Below are positions 30,839 through 40,509 of a stretch of DNA of 52,927 nt, in pieces. The stretch comes from an uncultured Prevotella sp. (GTDB lineage: Bacteria > Bacteroidota > Bacteroidia > Bacteroidales > Bacteroidaceae), in assembly GCA_900319905.1 (NCBI GenBank), contig ONQB01000021.1, forward strand, positions 1-52,927, written 5' to 3'. The position numbers were made by a program, and so were the translations under genes. Every line of letters begins with the position of its first letter. Within the stretch, counting starts at the first letter, position 1. The notes under the pieces are model-generated. The model saw only the letters and a list, made by a program, of their open reading frames with translations, was not told the DNA's origin and searched no databases.

Positions 30839-32071
30839 CTACAACTTCTTTTCTATTTCTTTTATAATGGCATCTGTAGCACCGCCAAGGCTCTTGACAT
30901 AAGCACCAGCTGCATGGCTGCTGCTCTTGAGAAAGTCAGAGTCACTGCTGAAGCGGCCGATAAGCTTGGCAAACTCAGCATCGTCGTGGATCTCAAAGCC
31001 ACCGCCTGCTGCCTTCAGACCTTGCGCCTCCTGGAAATGCTGGTTATTAGGACCAAAGAGCACGGGCTTATCCCATACGGCTGCCTCCAGCACATTATGA
31101 ATGCCTACACCGAAGCCACCGCCCACATACGTGACTGTGGCATAATGGTAGATAGACGACAACAAGCCAAAGCACTCAATGATCAGGCAGTTGGCATCAC
31201 GCACACTCTCCTCCGTTGCCTTAGTGTAGCGTACACTACGTCCTTTGAGCAACTGCTCTATCTGCGCAAGATGGTTCTCGCCAATGACATGTGGCGCAAT
31301 GATCAGCTTCCATTCAGGATGCTCATTGAAGTACTTGATGAAGATCTCTTCGTCGGGTTGCCATGAGCTGCCGGCCACAAACACCTTCTGCTGGGGATTG
31401 TTACCAACAAAAGCCTCAACAACAGGCAGGTGCTTGCCGGCATCCTTAATCTGTAGCACACGGTCGAAACGTGTGTCGCCCGTGATGCTCACACGGTCGA
31501 TGCCTATGCCATGAAGCAGTTGCTTGCTCTCTTCGTTCTGAACAAAGAAATGGGTGAAGCAGTCGAGCACCTGCCCATAGCCACGTCCGTACCATTTGAA
31601 AAACACCTGACCGGGACGGAAGATACTCGACACGCTATAGAGAGGCACCTGACGATGCTTGAGGATATGCAAGTAGTTGGACCAGAACTCATACTTGATG
31701 AAGAACGCCATGACCGGTCTCACCGTACGCAGGAAACGGCGGGCATTGCTGATGGTGTCGATCGGCAGATAGCACACGATGTCGGCTCCCTTGTAGTCCT
31801 TTCTCACCTCGTAGCCCGAAGGAGAGAAGAATGTAAGCAGAATCTTGTACTGTGGATGGTCGCGGCGGATGCGTTCCATGAGTGGGCGACCCTGCTCAAA
31901 CTCACCCAACGAGGCAGCATGCACCCAGATATACTGCGCGTCGTGCTCGACCTTCTCGTCAAGTATGCGCCAGGTGTCATGCTCGCCTTCCCACATCGTC
32001 TTCACCTTCTTGCTGAAGAATGTGGCAACCCACACGCCGATATTGTAGAGGGTTATAAACAAATTGTACAT
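30839..32071 (-). CDS. waaA: 3-deoxy-D-manno-octulosonic acid (Kdo) transferase
   Basis: A 410-residue WaaA/KdtA-type GT30 glycosyltransferase. It has an N-terminal membrane-associated segment (residues 1-20), the conserved HAASLGEFEQGRPL (about 51-64) with the catalytic Glu, and the CMP-Kdo-site region VTYVGGGFGVGIHNVLEAA (about 315-333). It adds Kdo to lipid IVA on the inner face of the cytoplasmic membrane during lipid A-core synthesis. It lies 34 bp after gltX and is probably cotranscribed with it. Confidence 0.93.
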   Translation of the reverse strand: MYNLFITLYNIGVWVATFFSKKVKTMWEGEHDTWRILDEKVEHDAQYIWVHAASLGEFEQGRPLMERIRRDHPQYKILLTFFSPSGYEVRKDYKGADIVCYLPIDTISNARRFLRTVRPVMAFFIKYEFWSNYLHILKHRQVPLYSVSSIFRPGQVFFKWYGRGYGQVLDCFTHFFVQNEESKQLLHGIGIDRVSITGDTRFDRVLQIKDAGKHLPVVEAFVGNNPQQKVFVAGSSWQPDEEIFIKYFNEHPEWKLIIAPHVIGENHLAQIEQLLKGRSVRYTKATEESVRDANCLIIECFGLLSSIYHYATVTYVGGGFGVGIHNVLEAAVWDKPVLFGPNNQHFQEAQGLKAAGGGFEIHDDAEFAKLIGRFSSDSDFLKSSSHAAGAYVKSLGGATDAIIKEIEKKL

Positions 32072-32105
32072 AGACTAAAGTACTTGATGATCTGTAATCC
32101 CAGCA

Positions 32106-33623
32106 TTAGCCCAGCACAGCAATGGCTTGCTTCATGCGCTTGATGGTCTCTTCCTTTCCAAGGAAAGCAGAGATATCGAACATGCCAGGGCCCTTGCCAA
32201 TACCTACCAAGGCCAGGCGCCATGCGTTCATCACGTCGCCGAGCTTATAACCCTTGTCGGCTATCCACTGCTCCACCACTGTCTCCTGTGTCTTGGCAGA
32301 GAAGTCAGGCAACTTGTCCAGCACGTCAATCAGCTCCGTAAGCTGGTCTTTGGAATATTCCTTCCAGCGCTTCTTCTTTGTCTTCTCATCATATGACGTG
32401 GGGGCAATGAAGAAGAACGAGCACAACGGCCACAACTCCTTCACGAAATTGACGCGGTCTTTCATCATGTGCACCACCTCAGTGATGCGCTCCATCGACA
32501 CATCCACACCATTGTTGACAACGATGGGGGCAAACAAGTTGGCAATCTCGGCATCGCTCTTGCGAAGCATATATTCGTGGTTGAACCAGATACCCTTCTG
32601 GTAATCAAACTTTGCGCCGCTCTTCGAGCACTTGGTAATATCGAATGCCTTGACGAGTTCGTCAAGGGAGAACAGCTCCTGGTCGGTGCCCGGATTCCAG
32701 CCTAACAAAGCGAGGAAGTTAACAACAGCCTCTGGGAAGTATCCACTCTCACGATATCCGCTCGACACCTCACCCGTCTTGGGATCGTGCCACTCCAGTG
32801 GAAACACCGGGAAGCCCAGGCGGTCACCGTCGCGCTTCGACAATTTGCCCTTGCCCTCAGGCTTGAGCAACAACGGCAGATGGGCAAAGCGCGGCATGGT
32901 ACTCTCCCAACCGAAGGCACGGTAGAGCAAAACATGCAGCGGGGCACTGGGCAACCACTCCTCACCACGAATGACATGGGTGATTTCCATCAGATGGTCG
33001 TCCACAATGTTGGCAAGATGATAAGTAGGCAACTCATCGGCGCTCTTGTAGAGCACCTTATCGTCGAGGATGTCACTCTTCACACACACATCGCCACGAA
33101 TGAGGTCATTCACGTGAATCTCCTCACCCGGCTCCACCTTAAAACGCACGGTGTACTGCGTGTCGCTGGCCAGCAACTGGTCTACCTCTTCCTTCGACAA
33201 GGTAAGAGAGTTGCGCATCTGCATACGACTGCGGGCATCGTATTGGAAGTTGGGCACCTCCTCACGCTTCTTGGCCAGTTCCTCCGGTGTGTCAAAAGCC
33301 AGATAGGCCTTGCCGCTGTCGAGCAGCTGCTGCACGTAGCGCTTATATATCTTGCGACGCTCGCTCTGACGGTAAGGGCCGTACTGGCCCCCAAAGCTTA
33401 CGCCTTCGTCAAATTTGATACCCAGCCAGGCGAATGACTCAAGAATATAATCTTCGGCACCAGGCACAAAACGGTTGCTGTCGGTGTCTTCTATGCGGAA
33501 CACCAGCTCGCCGCCATGCTGACGGGCAAAAAGGTAATTATAAAGCGCAGTACGCACGCCGCCAATATGAAGCGGACCCGTAGGACTCGGTGCAAAACGC
33601 ACCCTCACTTTTCTTTCTGACAT
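32106..33623 (-). CDS. gltX: Glutamate-tRNA ligase
   Basis: A 505-residue class I aminoacyl-tRNA synthetase. The frame is open further upstream to 33743, but similarity starts at [16 protein letters not shown], so the ATG at 33623 is chosen. HIGG is at 19-22, the KMSKS-type motif reads KLSKRDG (about 257), and the C-terminal helical anticodon-binding domain is present. It charges tRNA-Glu; whether it also mischarges tRNA-Gln is not visible. Confidence 0.96.
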   Translation of the reverse strand: MSERKVRVRFAPSPTGPLHIGGVRTALYNYLFARQHGGELVFRIEDTDSNRFVPGAEDYILESFAWLGIKFDEGVSFGGQYGPYRQSERRKIYKRYVQQLLDSGKAYLAFDTPEELAKKREEVPNFQYDARSRMQMRNSLTLSKEEVDQLLASDTQYTVRFKVEPGEEIHVNDLIRGDVCVKSDILDDKVLYKSADELPTYHLANIVDDHLMEITHVIRGEEWLPSAPLHVLLYRAFGWESTMPRFAHLPLLLKPEGKGKLSKRDGDRLGFPVFPLEWHDPKTGEVSSGYRESGYFPEAVVNFLALLGWNPGTDQELFSLDELVKAFDITKCSKSGAKFDYQKGIWFNHEYMLRKSDAEIANLFAPIVVNNGVDVSMERITEVVHMMKDRVNFVKELWPLCSFFFIAPTSYDEKTKKKRWKEYSKDQLTELIDVLDKLPDFSAKTQETVVEQWIADKGYKLGDVMNAWRLALVGIGKGPGMFDISAFLGKEETIKRMKQAIAVLG

Positions 33624-33644
33624 GATGATTGGTAATTTTCGATG

Positions 33645-33652
33645 CAAAATTA
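33645..33652 (-). promoter_or_regulatory. -7 promoter element of gltX-waaA
   Basis: TAATTTTG on the minus strand, 21 bp upstream of the gltX ATG, in the 97-bp divergent gap to the HD-domain gene. No -33 TTTG at the standard distance. Confidence 0.45.
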
Positions 33653-33720
33653 ATATTTTTTTTCTGTTTTGACGGAGATTTTTCGTATTTTCGCACGGAA
33701 ATAGCAAATGTAACACGTTA

Positions 33721-35814
33721 ATGAGTACTTTTAGACTTCTCAACCACCATGCCGAGCACTATTGGCGCGACTTGGCTGTCCGCATAGGATTAGTGTTGTT
33801 GACCACCTTCGTCATCGTTTGGTCGTTGCCCAAAGACGAAACCAAGCAATTTGTCTATGACGTTGGCGAGCCGTGGCATTACGGCACCATCATCGCCAAA
33901 TATGACTTTCCGGTCTACAAGACTGACGAAGCGCTGGCAAAGGAGCGAGACTCTCTGCTGCACCTCTTCCAGCCATATTACTTTTACGACTCATCCATCG
34001 AAGATAAGGAAATCAACGACTTGCGCAGTCATTTGGCCAAAGTGAAGAATCTGTTGCCGACAGGTTTTGAGGAGGCCATCACGACACGACTGCACCATAT
34101 GTATCAGGCCGGCATCATGGAGACACCCAACTACAACTCCATGCACACTGACACGACGAAGCTCATCCGTGTGATCTTCGGCAAGGACGCGGAGAGCGTA
34201 CCCATCAACAGCGTCTACTCCACCATGTCGGTCTACGAACAGCTGATGAATGATCCGCTGCTTGAAGCCGAGCGTCCGCTCATGCAACGGCTCAATCTGA
34301 CCGACTACATCATGCCGAATCTCATCCTCGACCAACAACGCACTACACAGGCACGCAACGACCTGCTCTCAAGCATCTCGCCTGCCTCAGGCATGGTGAT
34401 GGCCGGACAGCGCATCATCGGACAAGGCGACATGGTGACGGAGACCAATTACCGCGTTCTCAACTCGCTTGAAAGGGAAATGCAGCGGCGACAGGACAGC
34501 AACAAGCAGATTACCTACAAGATGATCGGCAATGCCATCTATGTCTTCATTCTTGTGCTGCTGTTCACCGCCTACCTCCAGCTCTTTCGCAAGGACTACT
34601 TCAGCAAGCCACGCTGTGTCACCATGCTCTATGTGTTCATTGCCATCTTCCCCATTCTGGTATCACTGATGATGGAGAACAGCTTCTTCAACTTCTCTGT
34701 CTACGTATTGCCTCTTGCGCTGGCACCTATTTTCGTGCGCATCTTCCTCGACTCACGTACTGCCTTCATCACTCATATGACCATCGTCCTCATCTCTGCA
34801 TGTGCACTGCGCTACCAGTATGAGTTCATCGTTCTGCAGACCGTAGCCGGACTGGTGGCTATCTTTTCGCTGCGTGAGATCGACGCACGCTCGCAGGTGT
34901 TCCGCACTGCCATATGGGTATTCTTGGGAATGTGTATCACTTACTTCGCAATCAAGCTGATGAATACCGGACAGGAGTTTGAGTTCGACATCCATATGTA
35001 CTACCACTTCCTCATCAACGGCGTGCTGCTACTGTTGGCTTACCCACTGATGTTCATCGTGGAGAAGATGTTTGGTTTCACGTCGGTCATCACCCTCATC
35101 GAGCTGTCAGACATCAACAAGGGTCTACTGCGCCAACTCAGTGAGGTGGCTCCCGGCACTTTCCAGCACTCCATCACCGTGGGCAACTTGGCCTCAGAGA
35201 TTGCCATAAAGATTGGAGCAAGGTCGACACTCGTACGTACCGGAGCACTCTACCATGACATCGGCAAGATGAAGAACCCGGCCTTCTTCACGGAGAACCA
35301 ACAGGGAGGTGTCAACCCCCACGATAACCTCACAGAGAAGGAAAGCGCACAAATCATCATCGCACACGTGACCAATGGCGTGAAGCTGGCTGAGGAGAAC
35401 AACCTGCCGCAGGTCATCATCGATTTCATCCTCACTCATCACGGACACGGTCTGGTGAGATATTTCTACATCAAATACCAGAACGAACATCCCAACGAGA
35501 TCATCGACAAGGAGACCTTCACCTATCCCGGTCCTAACCCGTCGACACGCGAGCAGGCCATCCTCATGATGGCAGACACCTGCGAGGCTGCCTCGCACTC
35601 ACTAAAAGACTATACGGAGGAGAGTATTGCCAACATGGTGAACAAGCTCATCGACTTCGAGGTGAATCAAGGTTACTTTAAGGAATGTAAGATAACATTC
35701 TACGACATCGCCGTTGCCAAGCAAGTGCTCATCGAACGGCTCAAGGCTATCTACCACACGAGAATAAAATATCCCAAGCCTACCACCGTTCCCTCCTCGC
35801 CGGCCAAAGTATGA
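33721..35814 (+). CDS. 7TM-HD family phosphodiesterase (PgpH/YqfF-like)
   Basis: A 697-residue membrane protein with the PgpH layout: one N-terminal helix (about 20-38), an extracytoplasmic region (about 39-270), seven closely spaced transmembrane helices (about 275-460) and a cytoplasmic HD hydrolase domain. The metal motif [12 protein letters not shown] is at about 508-519, with further His residues in TNGVKLAEE and [12 protein letters not shown]. The family hydrolyses cyclic di-AMP in Firmicutes; a similar role here is inference. It diverges from gltX. Confidence 0.88.
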   Translation: MSTFRLLNHHAEHYWRDLAVRIGLVLLTTFVIVWSLPKDETKQFVYDVGEPWHYGTIIAKYDFPVYKTDEALAKERDSLLHLFQPYYFYDSSIEDKEINDLRSHLAKVKNLLPTGFEEAITTRLHHMYQAGIMETPNYNSMHTDTTKLIRVIFGKDAESVPINSVYSTMSVYEQLMNDPLLEAERPLMQRLNLTDYIMPNLILDQQRTTQARNDLLSSISPASGMVMAGQRIIGQGDMVTETNYRVLNSLEREMQRRQDSNKQITYKMIGNAIYVFILVLLFTAYLQLFRKDYFSKPRCVTMLYVFIAIFPILVSLMMENSFFNFSVYVLPLALAPIFVRIFLDSRTAFITHMTIVLISACALRYQYEFIVLQTVAGLVAIFSLREIDARSQVFRTAIWVFLGMCITYFAIKLMNTGQEFEFDIHMYYHFLINGVLLLLAYPLMFIVEKMFGFTSVITLIELSDINKGLLRQLSEVAPGTFQHSITVGNLASEIAIKIGARSTLVRTGALYHDIGKMKNPAFFTENQQGGVNPHDNLTEKESAQIIIAHVTNGVKLAEENNLPQVIIDFILTHHGHGLVRYFYIKYQNEHPNEIIDKETFTYPGPNPSTREQAILMMADTCEAASHSLKDYTEESIANMVNKLIDFEVNQGYFKECKITFYDIAVAKQVLIERLKAIYHTRIKYPKPTTVPSSPAKV

Positions 35815-35892
35815 AAGTATGAATAATAAGGCATACTATCACCCTTTATAACAAAGCATACCGGCACCCTTTGAGCCTGCAATGGTAACCAG

Positions 35893-35946
35893 CCCGCCCC
35901 ACTTGGGGGAGGGAACTCGGCGCGCAAGCGTCGAGGGGGAGGGGCT
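35893..35946. repeat. G/C-rich palindromic element (family E), copy 2
   Basis: Layout as in the copy at 25171: CCCCACTTGGGGGAGGG, a hairpin (CTCGGCGC-GCAA-GCGTCGAG) and GGGGAGGGGCT. The last bases overlap the stop codon of the MG2-domain gene (35945-35947). It lies between two convergent genes and could terminate either. Confidence 0.85.
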
Positions 35947-38728
35947 AGTGCCCGCCCGTCTTACCTATCATGAACAAGCCTTTGGAGGTAAGGCCGGCGG
36001 CTACCGCATCCATGCGCGTTACCTTCCCATTGTTGAAGAACGTAGCCTGGAACATGCCGTGTGCATCGAGCCGGGCGTTAGGATTCCAATAGAGCGTACG
36101 GCGACAGTCGGCCGCACCGACGGGCTGACGGCGGCTATAGTCGGGCGAATAGAAATCGTACGGTTCACTGATGCCGTCAAGCAGTACGAAGCGGTCGCGC
36201 TGCGTGGGACGCGTGCTGTTGTCATCGTAGATGTCATAATCAACCACGATGTCGGGCACTCCCACCCGTTCAGCCTGCGGAGCATCGTAGTTGCGGGGCT
36301 CAAAATCGGTGTAGAACCTGAAGTTGATGATGTGCTTCAAGTGCAGTTGATCCCACAGCCAGTTATCTGTTTTCGTCTTATTGAAGGGTTCGAAGCCAGT
36401 ATAGTTACGGAAGAAAGGATAATGGTCGAGCGTAGCCTCAACGCGGAAGTCTGTGTTGCGACCCATGTTGCCATAGACGGTTGTACAAGCAATGGGCGGA
36501 AACAACGGCATGTTGACAACGCCCCACGACAGTCCTCGGTCGGTAGCCTCATTGTAGAGTTGCAGGGCATCGACAACATAGGCAGGCTTGCTGTAATCGA
36601 TGGAACGCAAGTGACGACGCATCTTACCTTCCACGTCGACATCGGCCAACATGTGTTCACCTTCCAGTTTGGAACCCTTTTGCTGACTATTTTCAAAATC
36701 CGTCTTCAGTACAGGCAGATGGGTTTGATAGTAGCTGTAGGGATGGCTGAAGACTGGATAGAAGAGGTCACGCTTGACATAGTAGTCGGCATACTGATCT
36801 TCATCACGCTTTCGCTTATCCACAATGCTTTCCAGATTATGCTTGACGGAGTCTTTCACCGAATAGGCCGTCATGCGCAGGTAGGCCTGACCATAGAAAG
36901 GCGGCACCCGGAATACGAAGGGACGGCCTACAAAAGTACGCTGTGTCTCACCATAGACCTCTTTGCCGATAGCCACCTCCGCTTCCACATACAGCGCTTT
37001 CTTTGGCGACGTATCCACCTTCGTCTCCTCCTGACCGGGATAAGGGAAGGCACCATTATCGAGGAAATAGGCAATCTCATAGGGCACCTGGGCGGCTTCG
37101 CTCTCTACGGTGTCGTTGATAGTGCTGTTCTTCAAGAAGTACCTCGTGAAACTGCCCTTCCTAAGGGATGTCGAGTAATTGCCTGCTCCACTGCTGGCTG
37201 ATGTATTGCTGTGCAACTGGTCACCTACAGTGGGAAGCATGAGAAAGCTCATCCACTGCGGCTCATAGTGCGACGCCTCGGCAGTCTTGTGCACACTACC
37301 CTCTATCGTCAGGGTCTTCTCTGGTTGATAGCGCAAGCTGTCCACGCGCTGGTATCGACGCCATCCCTGCACCATCATCAACAGGTCGAGGGCCTGTCGG
37401 TGGGCAGCGTCATCCGACTCGAAATAGTAAGCCGGATGCGCAATAAACCCTTTCAGGTCGCTCGACAGCAGGCAGTCTGTCATAATGTTGCCATCATCAT
37501 AGGTATTCTCCGTGGCCCCGTGGTCTCTGACGCTGATGGCGAACGGCAAGCCGCTGAGGGTGCTGTCACCCTTGACGGTGACAGTGCATCGTTCGTAAGG
37601 CTGATAGTCAAGCTTGTTGGTGGCTGTTGTCAGCACTGACAGTTTGTCATGGCGGTTGATAAAGAAGAGACGGGAGGCCAGCACATGGGCATTCTCATCG
37701 AGCACCACCACCTCATTGACTCCCGTCGGCATTTTGTTGGTATCGAGTTGGACGGTTGACGCGCCATTGAGCCGTATCAGGTCGAAGAGCTGTCCACGAC
37801 AGAGCAAGGCATATGCCTCGGGCCGGCAACCACGGGCCTGCACGTGCATTGTGTCGCCGTAAAGGGTGAGCGCCACCCCGCTCGGCATTGCCTTGGGCAA
37901 CGGGAACGCATAGTCATGGCCCCGCCAGGTGAAGCTGAGCCGCTGACGCAGACTGTCGGTGGGTACGCTGACGGTGAACAGTCCACGTCCCATGTACCGG
38001 GTTGACACACGGCGCCCACCGAGTTGGCCCACAGCGTCAACGGCCTTACCGTCCTGGTCGGTCAACTCAAAGGCCACACGCTGCGTGAGGCCACGCACCA
38101 GACTACCACCTTCGGGGAAGAAGGCACACTGGAGCTTCGGTTCGACAGGAGAAGCCAACAACTGCTTCGGCCGGCCGGTCATGTAGCGCTCTGTATAATT
38201 GCCAGGCTGAGCGGGTTTGTCGTAGATGGGAATGACACGACTGTAGAGACCGTCCCAGTCACGGAAGAAGTCGTGGGCCATACGCTGGTTGTAAAACTTC
38301 ATACGGTCTTCACGGGTACTGGGGCGCTCATAGCAATTGAAGTTGAGCATCCAACGGGTATAGGCCCTCAACTCATAATAACCGCTATAGAGGCTGTCGC
38401 TCAACACGAACTGACCACAAGAAAAGCCTTTGTCGCTGACGATGATGCATTGGCGTTGGGTCACGAGCCCGTCGGGTGAGAGCAGTTCCACATAGAGCAA
38501 CTTGCTCATGTTGGTGGGACGAAGGTTGTCGGCACGCATGACAAAAGCCTTGTACCAAAGGGTGTCGCCGACAAAATAACAGTTGTTGTCGGTTTGGATG
38601 TAGACTTTCTCCTGAATCTGAGGATGAAGGATAAACGCTTGTCGCAGGCTGTCCAAGGCATCAGCCCAAAGGGAACTGACAGGCAAGAAAAAGGCAATGA
38701 CAGCCAATAACCATCGGGCTTGCTTCAT
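35945..38728 (-). CDS. MG2-domain (alpha-2-macroglobulin-like) surface protein
   Basis: A 927-residue exported protein with a signal peptide (residues 1-22). The start EKVYIQTDNNCYFVGDTLWYKAFV, then LLYVELLSPDG and GYYELRAYTRWMLNF, is the Bacteroidota MG2-type module (about 38-130). Tandem Ig-like regions follow, and the end YWNPNARLDAHGMFQATFFNNG is typical of the same family. I see no TonB plug or barrel. Such proteins are thought to be periplasmic or surface exposed; substrate is unknown. Its stop codon lies inside a G/C-rich palindrome. Confidence 0.85.
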   Translation of the reverse strand: MKQARWLLAVIAFFLPVSSLWADALDSLRQAFILHPQIQEKVYIQTDNNCYFVGDTLWYKAFVMRADNLRPTNMSKLLYVELLSPDGLVTQRQCIIVSDKGFSCGQFVLSDSLYSGYYELRAYTRWMLNFNCYERPSTREDRMKFYNQRMAHDFFRDWDGLYSRVIPIYDKPAQPGNYTERYMTGRPKQLLASPVEPKLQCAFFPEGGSLVRGLTQRVAFELTDQDGKAVDAVGQLGGRRVSTRYMGRGLFTVSVPTDSLRQRLSFTWRGHDYAFPLPKAMPSGVALTLYGDTMHVQARGCRPEAYALLCRGQLFDLIRLNGASTVQLDTNKMPTGVNEVVVLDENAHVLASRLFFINRHDKLSVLTTATNKLDYQPYERCTVTVKGDSTLSGLPFAISVRDHGATENTYDDGNIMTDCLLSSDLKGFIAHPAYYFESDDAAHRQALDLLMMVQGWRRYQRVDSLRYQPEKTLTIEGSVHKTAEASHYEPQWMSFLMLPTVGDQLHSNTSASSGAGNYSTSLRKGSFTRYFLKNSTINDTVESEAAQVPYEIAYFLDNGAFPYPGQEETKVDTSPKKALYVEAEVAIGKEVYGETQRTFVGRPFVFRVPPFYGQAYLRMTAYSVKDSVKHNLESIVDKRKRDEDQYADYYVKRDLFYPVFSHPYSYYQTHLPVLKTDFENSQQKGSKLEGEHMLADVDVEGKMRRHLRSIDYSKPAYVVDALQLYNEATDRGLSWGVVNMPLFPPIACTTVYGNMGRNTDFRVEATLDHYPFFRNYTGFEPFNKTKTDNWLWDQLHLKHIINFRFYTDFEPRNYDAPQAERVGVPDIVVDYDIYDDNSTRPTQRDRFVLLDGISEPYDFYSPDYSRRQPVGAADCRRTLYWNPNARLDAHGMFQATFFNNGKVTRMDAVAAGLTSKGLFMIGKTGGH

Positions 38729-38775
38729 AGTAGTGTTTTATAAGGCAGGTTCTGTAATAATTAGGTGGCAAAACA

Positions 38776-38870
38776 AACTTCTCGCAGATTACACCAATCA
38801 ACACAGATGATAAATTTTGAGATGCGCCATGCTTGGAACATCTGTGCAGACCAATGTAGTCTGCGAGAAG
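38776..38870. repeat. Imperfect long inverted repeat (family C)
   Basis: Arms of about 32 nt (38776-38807 and 38839-38870) share CTTCTCGCAGA and ACAGATG words. It lies between the GH43-like and MG2 genes (both minus strand). Confidence 0.7.
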
Positions 38871-38876
38871 AAGATG

Positions 38877-38900
38877 TGCGGACTTTCAGCGCAGTCCGCA
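38877..38900 (-). terminator. Terminator-like hairpin after the GH43-like gene
   Basis: An 8-bp stem (TGCGGACT at 38877-38884 with AGTCCGCA at 38893-38900) lies 7 bp after the stop codon. It has no clear U tract, so termination strength is uncertain. Confidence 0.5.
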
Positions 38901-38907
38901 TGCGCTA

Positions 38908-39978
38908 TTAGTGTTGCTTATTGAGCTTCAACAGACGGTTGTATTCCTTCTTAGTGATACGCATGAAGGAACCATGCTGCGGACCGGTGACACCTTCGAT
39001 ATCGACAGGGTCATGGAAATTGCGCAGGTTCTCGTCGGCCTTACAGATGCGGTAGTGCTTGGGGTTGTCGCTGTACTGGATATAAGCCACACGCCAAGTC
39101 TTGTCACCAATAAGCTGGAAGGCAGAAGACCCCTCACAATTCTTGCGACCTTCAAAGCTCACATAGTCGTCTTCCACCGGTTCGCCCCATCCATAGGTGA
39201 GATGGTCAGATGTAGCGGTATAGATGCCAGGTTTGCCACCCTCCTTCTTGATGAGCATGTGATATTTGCCGTCAGCCAGCAGGTTGATATCGGCATCAAT
39301 GGTGGCATACCCCCAGTCGAAGAGCAGGCGCGGTGTGGTGATGCGCGTAAAGTCTTTCGAAGCATAGCTGTAGTACATACGGTCATATTTCTCCTCCGGA
39401 CGGTTGAGCATAGAGAAGTAAAGCATGTAACCGCCCTTCTCCCCATTAGGCCACACATAAGAGGGATCCCAGAAGATCTGCGGAGCCCACACACGGTTCA
39501 CAGTCGACCAGTCCTTATAAGGCTGCTTGGCTGTGGCACCATCGCAGAAGATGCTGGGGCCTTTGCGGAAATCAAATGTGACTGATGTCCAGTTGACAAG
39601 GTCCTTGCTTTTAAGCAGATCAATGCCGTAGTTGTCCCATTTATGCGACTTGGCCACGCACATATCGGTAGTCACCATGACGAAACCTTTCTTGTTGAAA
39701 GCGCGAGTGATGTAAGCATCGCGTGTACCCCCTTCGATGCGTGCATGCACCATTGGATCGAAGATAGGCTTTCCACCCAAGATGTCCTGATAGTGGTAGC
39801 CGTCACGGCTCACGGCATACGCCGTCCATTCTCCTTTATCGCTCATGTGGCAGTAAAGGTAACCATAATCACCTTTCACAGGATTTTGAGCGTTGGCAAA
39901 AAACGATGCCGACAACAGACAAGTCGTGAAAAGACCCTTTGAGATGGTTTGAATCGATAATTTCTTTAGTATATTCAT
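38908..39978 (-). CDS. Exported glycoside hydrolase, GH43-like
   Basis: A 356-residue protein with a signal peptide (residues 1-30). The mature part has the five-bladed propeller pattern of GH43/GH62 enzymes: repeated YAVSRDGYHY and LLKSKDLVNW blades, APQIFWDPSYVW (about 166-177), DADINLLADGKYH (about 229-241), and CEGSSAFQL (about 285-293), where the Glu would be the acid. The general base Asp near the N-terminus is less certain. It probably trims arabinose or xylose from plant or host glycans. No susC/susD pair is nearby, so it is not part of a visible polysaccharide locus. Confidence 0.82.
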   Translation of the reverse strand: MNILKKLSIQTISKGLFTTCLLSASFFANAQNPVKGDYGYLYCHMSDKGEWTAYAVSRDGYHYQDILGGKPIFDPMVHARIEGGTRDAYITRAFNKKGFVMVTTDMCVAKSHKWDNYGIDLLKSKDLVNWTSVTFDFRKGPSIFCDGATAKQPYKDWSTVNRVWAPQIFWDPSYVWPNGEKGGYMLYFSMLNRPEEKYDRMYYSYASKDFTRITTPRLLFDWGYATIDADINLLADGKYHMLIKKEGGKPGIYTATSDHLTYGWGEPVEDDYVSFEGRKNCEGSSAFQLIGDKTWRVAYIQYSDNPKHYRICKADENLRNFHDPVDIEGVTGPQHGSFMRITKKEYNRLLKLNKQH

Positions 39979-40069
39979 TGTTTTATATAGTGTGTTTTAT
40001 TTGTGTTTTATTTATATAGCGTGTTTTGTATAGTGTAATCGTATTGCATCAACAATGCATAATTTGGTA

Positions 40070-40101
40070 CTAAAGTACGGAGATTAATTGACATGACCAA
40101 A
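40070..40101 (-). promoter_or_regulatory. Possible promoter of the GH43-like gene
   Basis: TTTG (40098-40101), 20 bp, TACTTTAG (40070-40077) on the minus strand. The -7 element deviates from TAnnTTTG near its end. Confidence 0.35.
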
Positions 40102-40151
40102 TATTTCATCCGATTTTTGATCGGGACGTAGCGATTCTGTAGATGTCCCAG

Positions 40152-40413
40152 CCTACTCTTGCCTACCCCGCCTACTCTTGCCAACCTTGCCTACTCTTGC
40201 CTACCTTGCCTACTCTTGCCTACCTTGCCTACTCTTGCCTACCTTGCCTACTTTTGCCTACCTTGCCTACTCTTGCCTACCTTGCCTACCCCGCCTACTC
40301 TTGCCTACTCTTGCCTACCATTGCCTACCCCGCCTACTCTTGCCTACTCTTGCCTACCCCGCCTACCTTGCCTACCCCGCCTACTCTTGCCTACTCTTGC
40401 CTACCTTGCCTAC
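40152..40413. repeat. CCTACTCTTG/CCTACCTTG array
   Basis: About 27 tandem units in 262 bp. Ten-bp CCTACTCTTG and 9-bp CCTACCTTG or CCTACCCCG units alternate in much of the array, making a 19-bp higher-order unit. It ends 61 bp before the -7 element of the FadL-like gene. A related array of pure 9-bp units is at 52687-52834. Confidence 0.95.
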
Positions 40414-40474
40414 GATTAATGTTAACTAACATTAAACTAAGGGCTATTTACATGGAAGTTTAGAACAATCTATG

Positions 40475-40482
40475 TAACTTTG
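40475..40482 (+). promoter_or_regulatory. -7 promoter element of the FadL-like gene
   Basis: TAACTTTG on the plus strand, 27 bp before the ATG at 40510. No -33 TTTG at the standard distance. Confidence 0.55.
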
Positions 40483-40509
40483 CGGACACATTTTTAAGAT
40501 TTGTTCAAG

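Larger units (their letters stand above)
39979..40509. other. Divergent intergenic region with repeat array
   Basis: This 531-bp gap holds, in order, an 11-bp duplication (GTGTTTTATTT at 39992 and 40003), the possible GH43 promoter, the CCTACTCTTG array (40152-40413) and the promoter of the FadL-like gene. Open frames through the array are artefacts of the repeat. Confidence 0.8.

Noticed and set aside
33624-33743. Forty-residue N-terminal extension of gltX
   Set aside because: It overlaps the divergent promoter region and the neighbouring start; Glu-tRNA synthetases begin just before the PSPTG motif.
35882-37201. 439-codon open frame antisense to the MG2-domain gene
   Set aside because: It starts inside the G/C-rich palindrome and shadows an intact exported protein.
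40143-40463. Leu/Pro/Ala-rich proteins in three frames
   Set aside because: All three frames are open only because the CCTACTCTTG array lacks stop codons; no start region or homology supports a gene.
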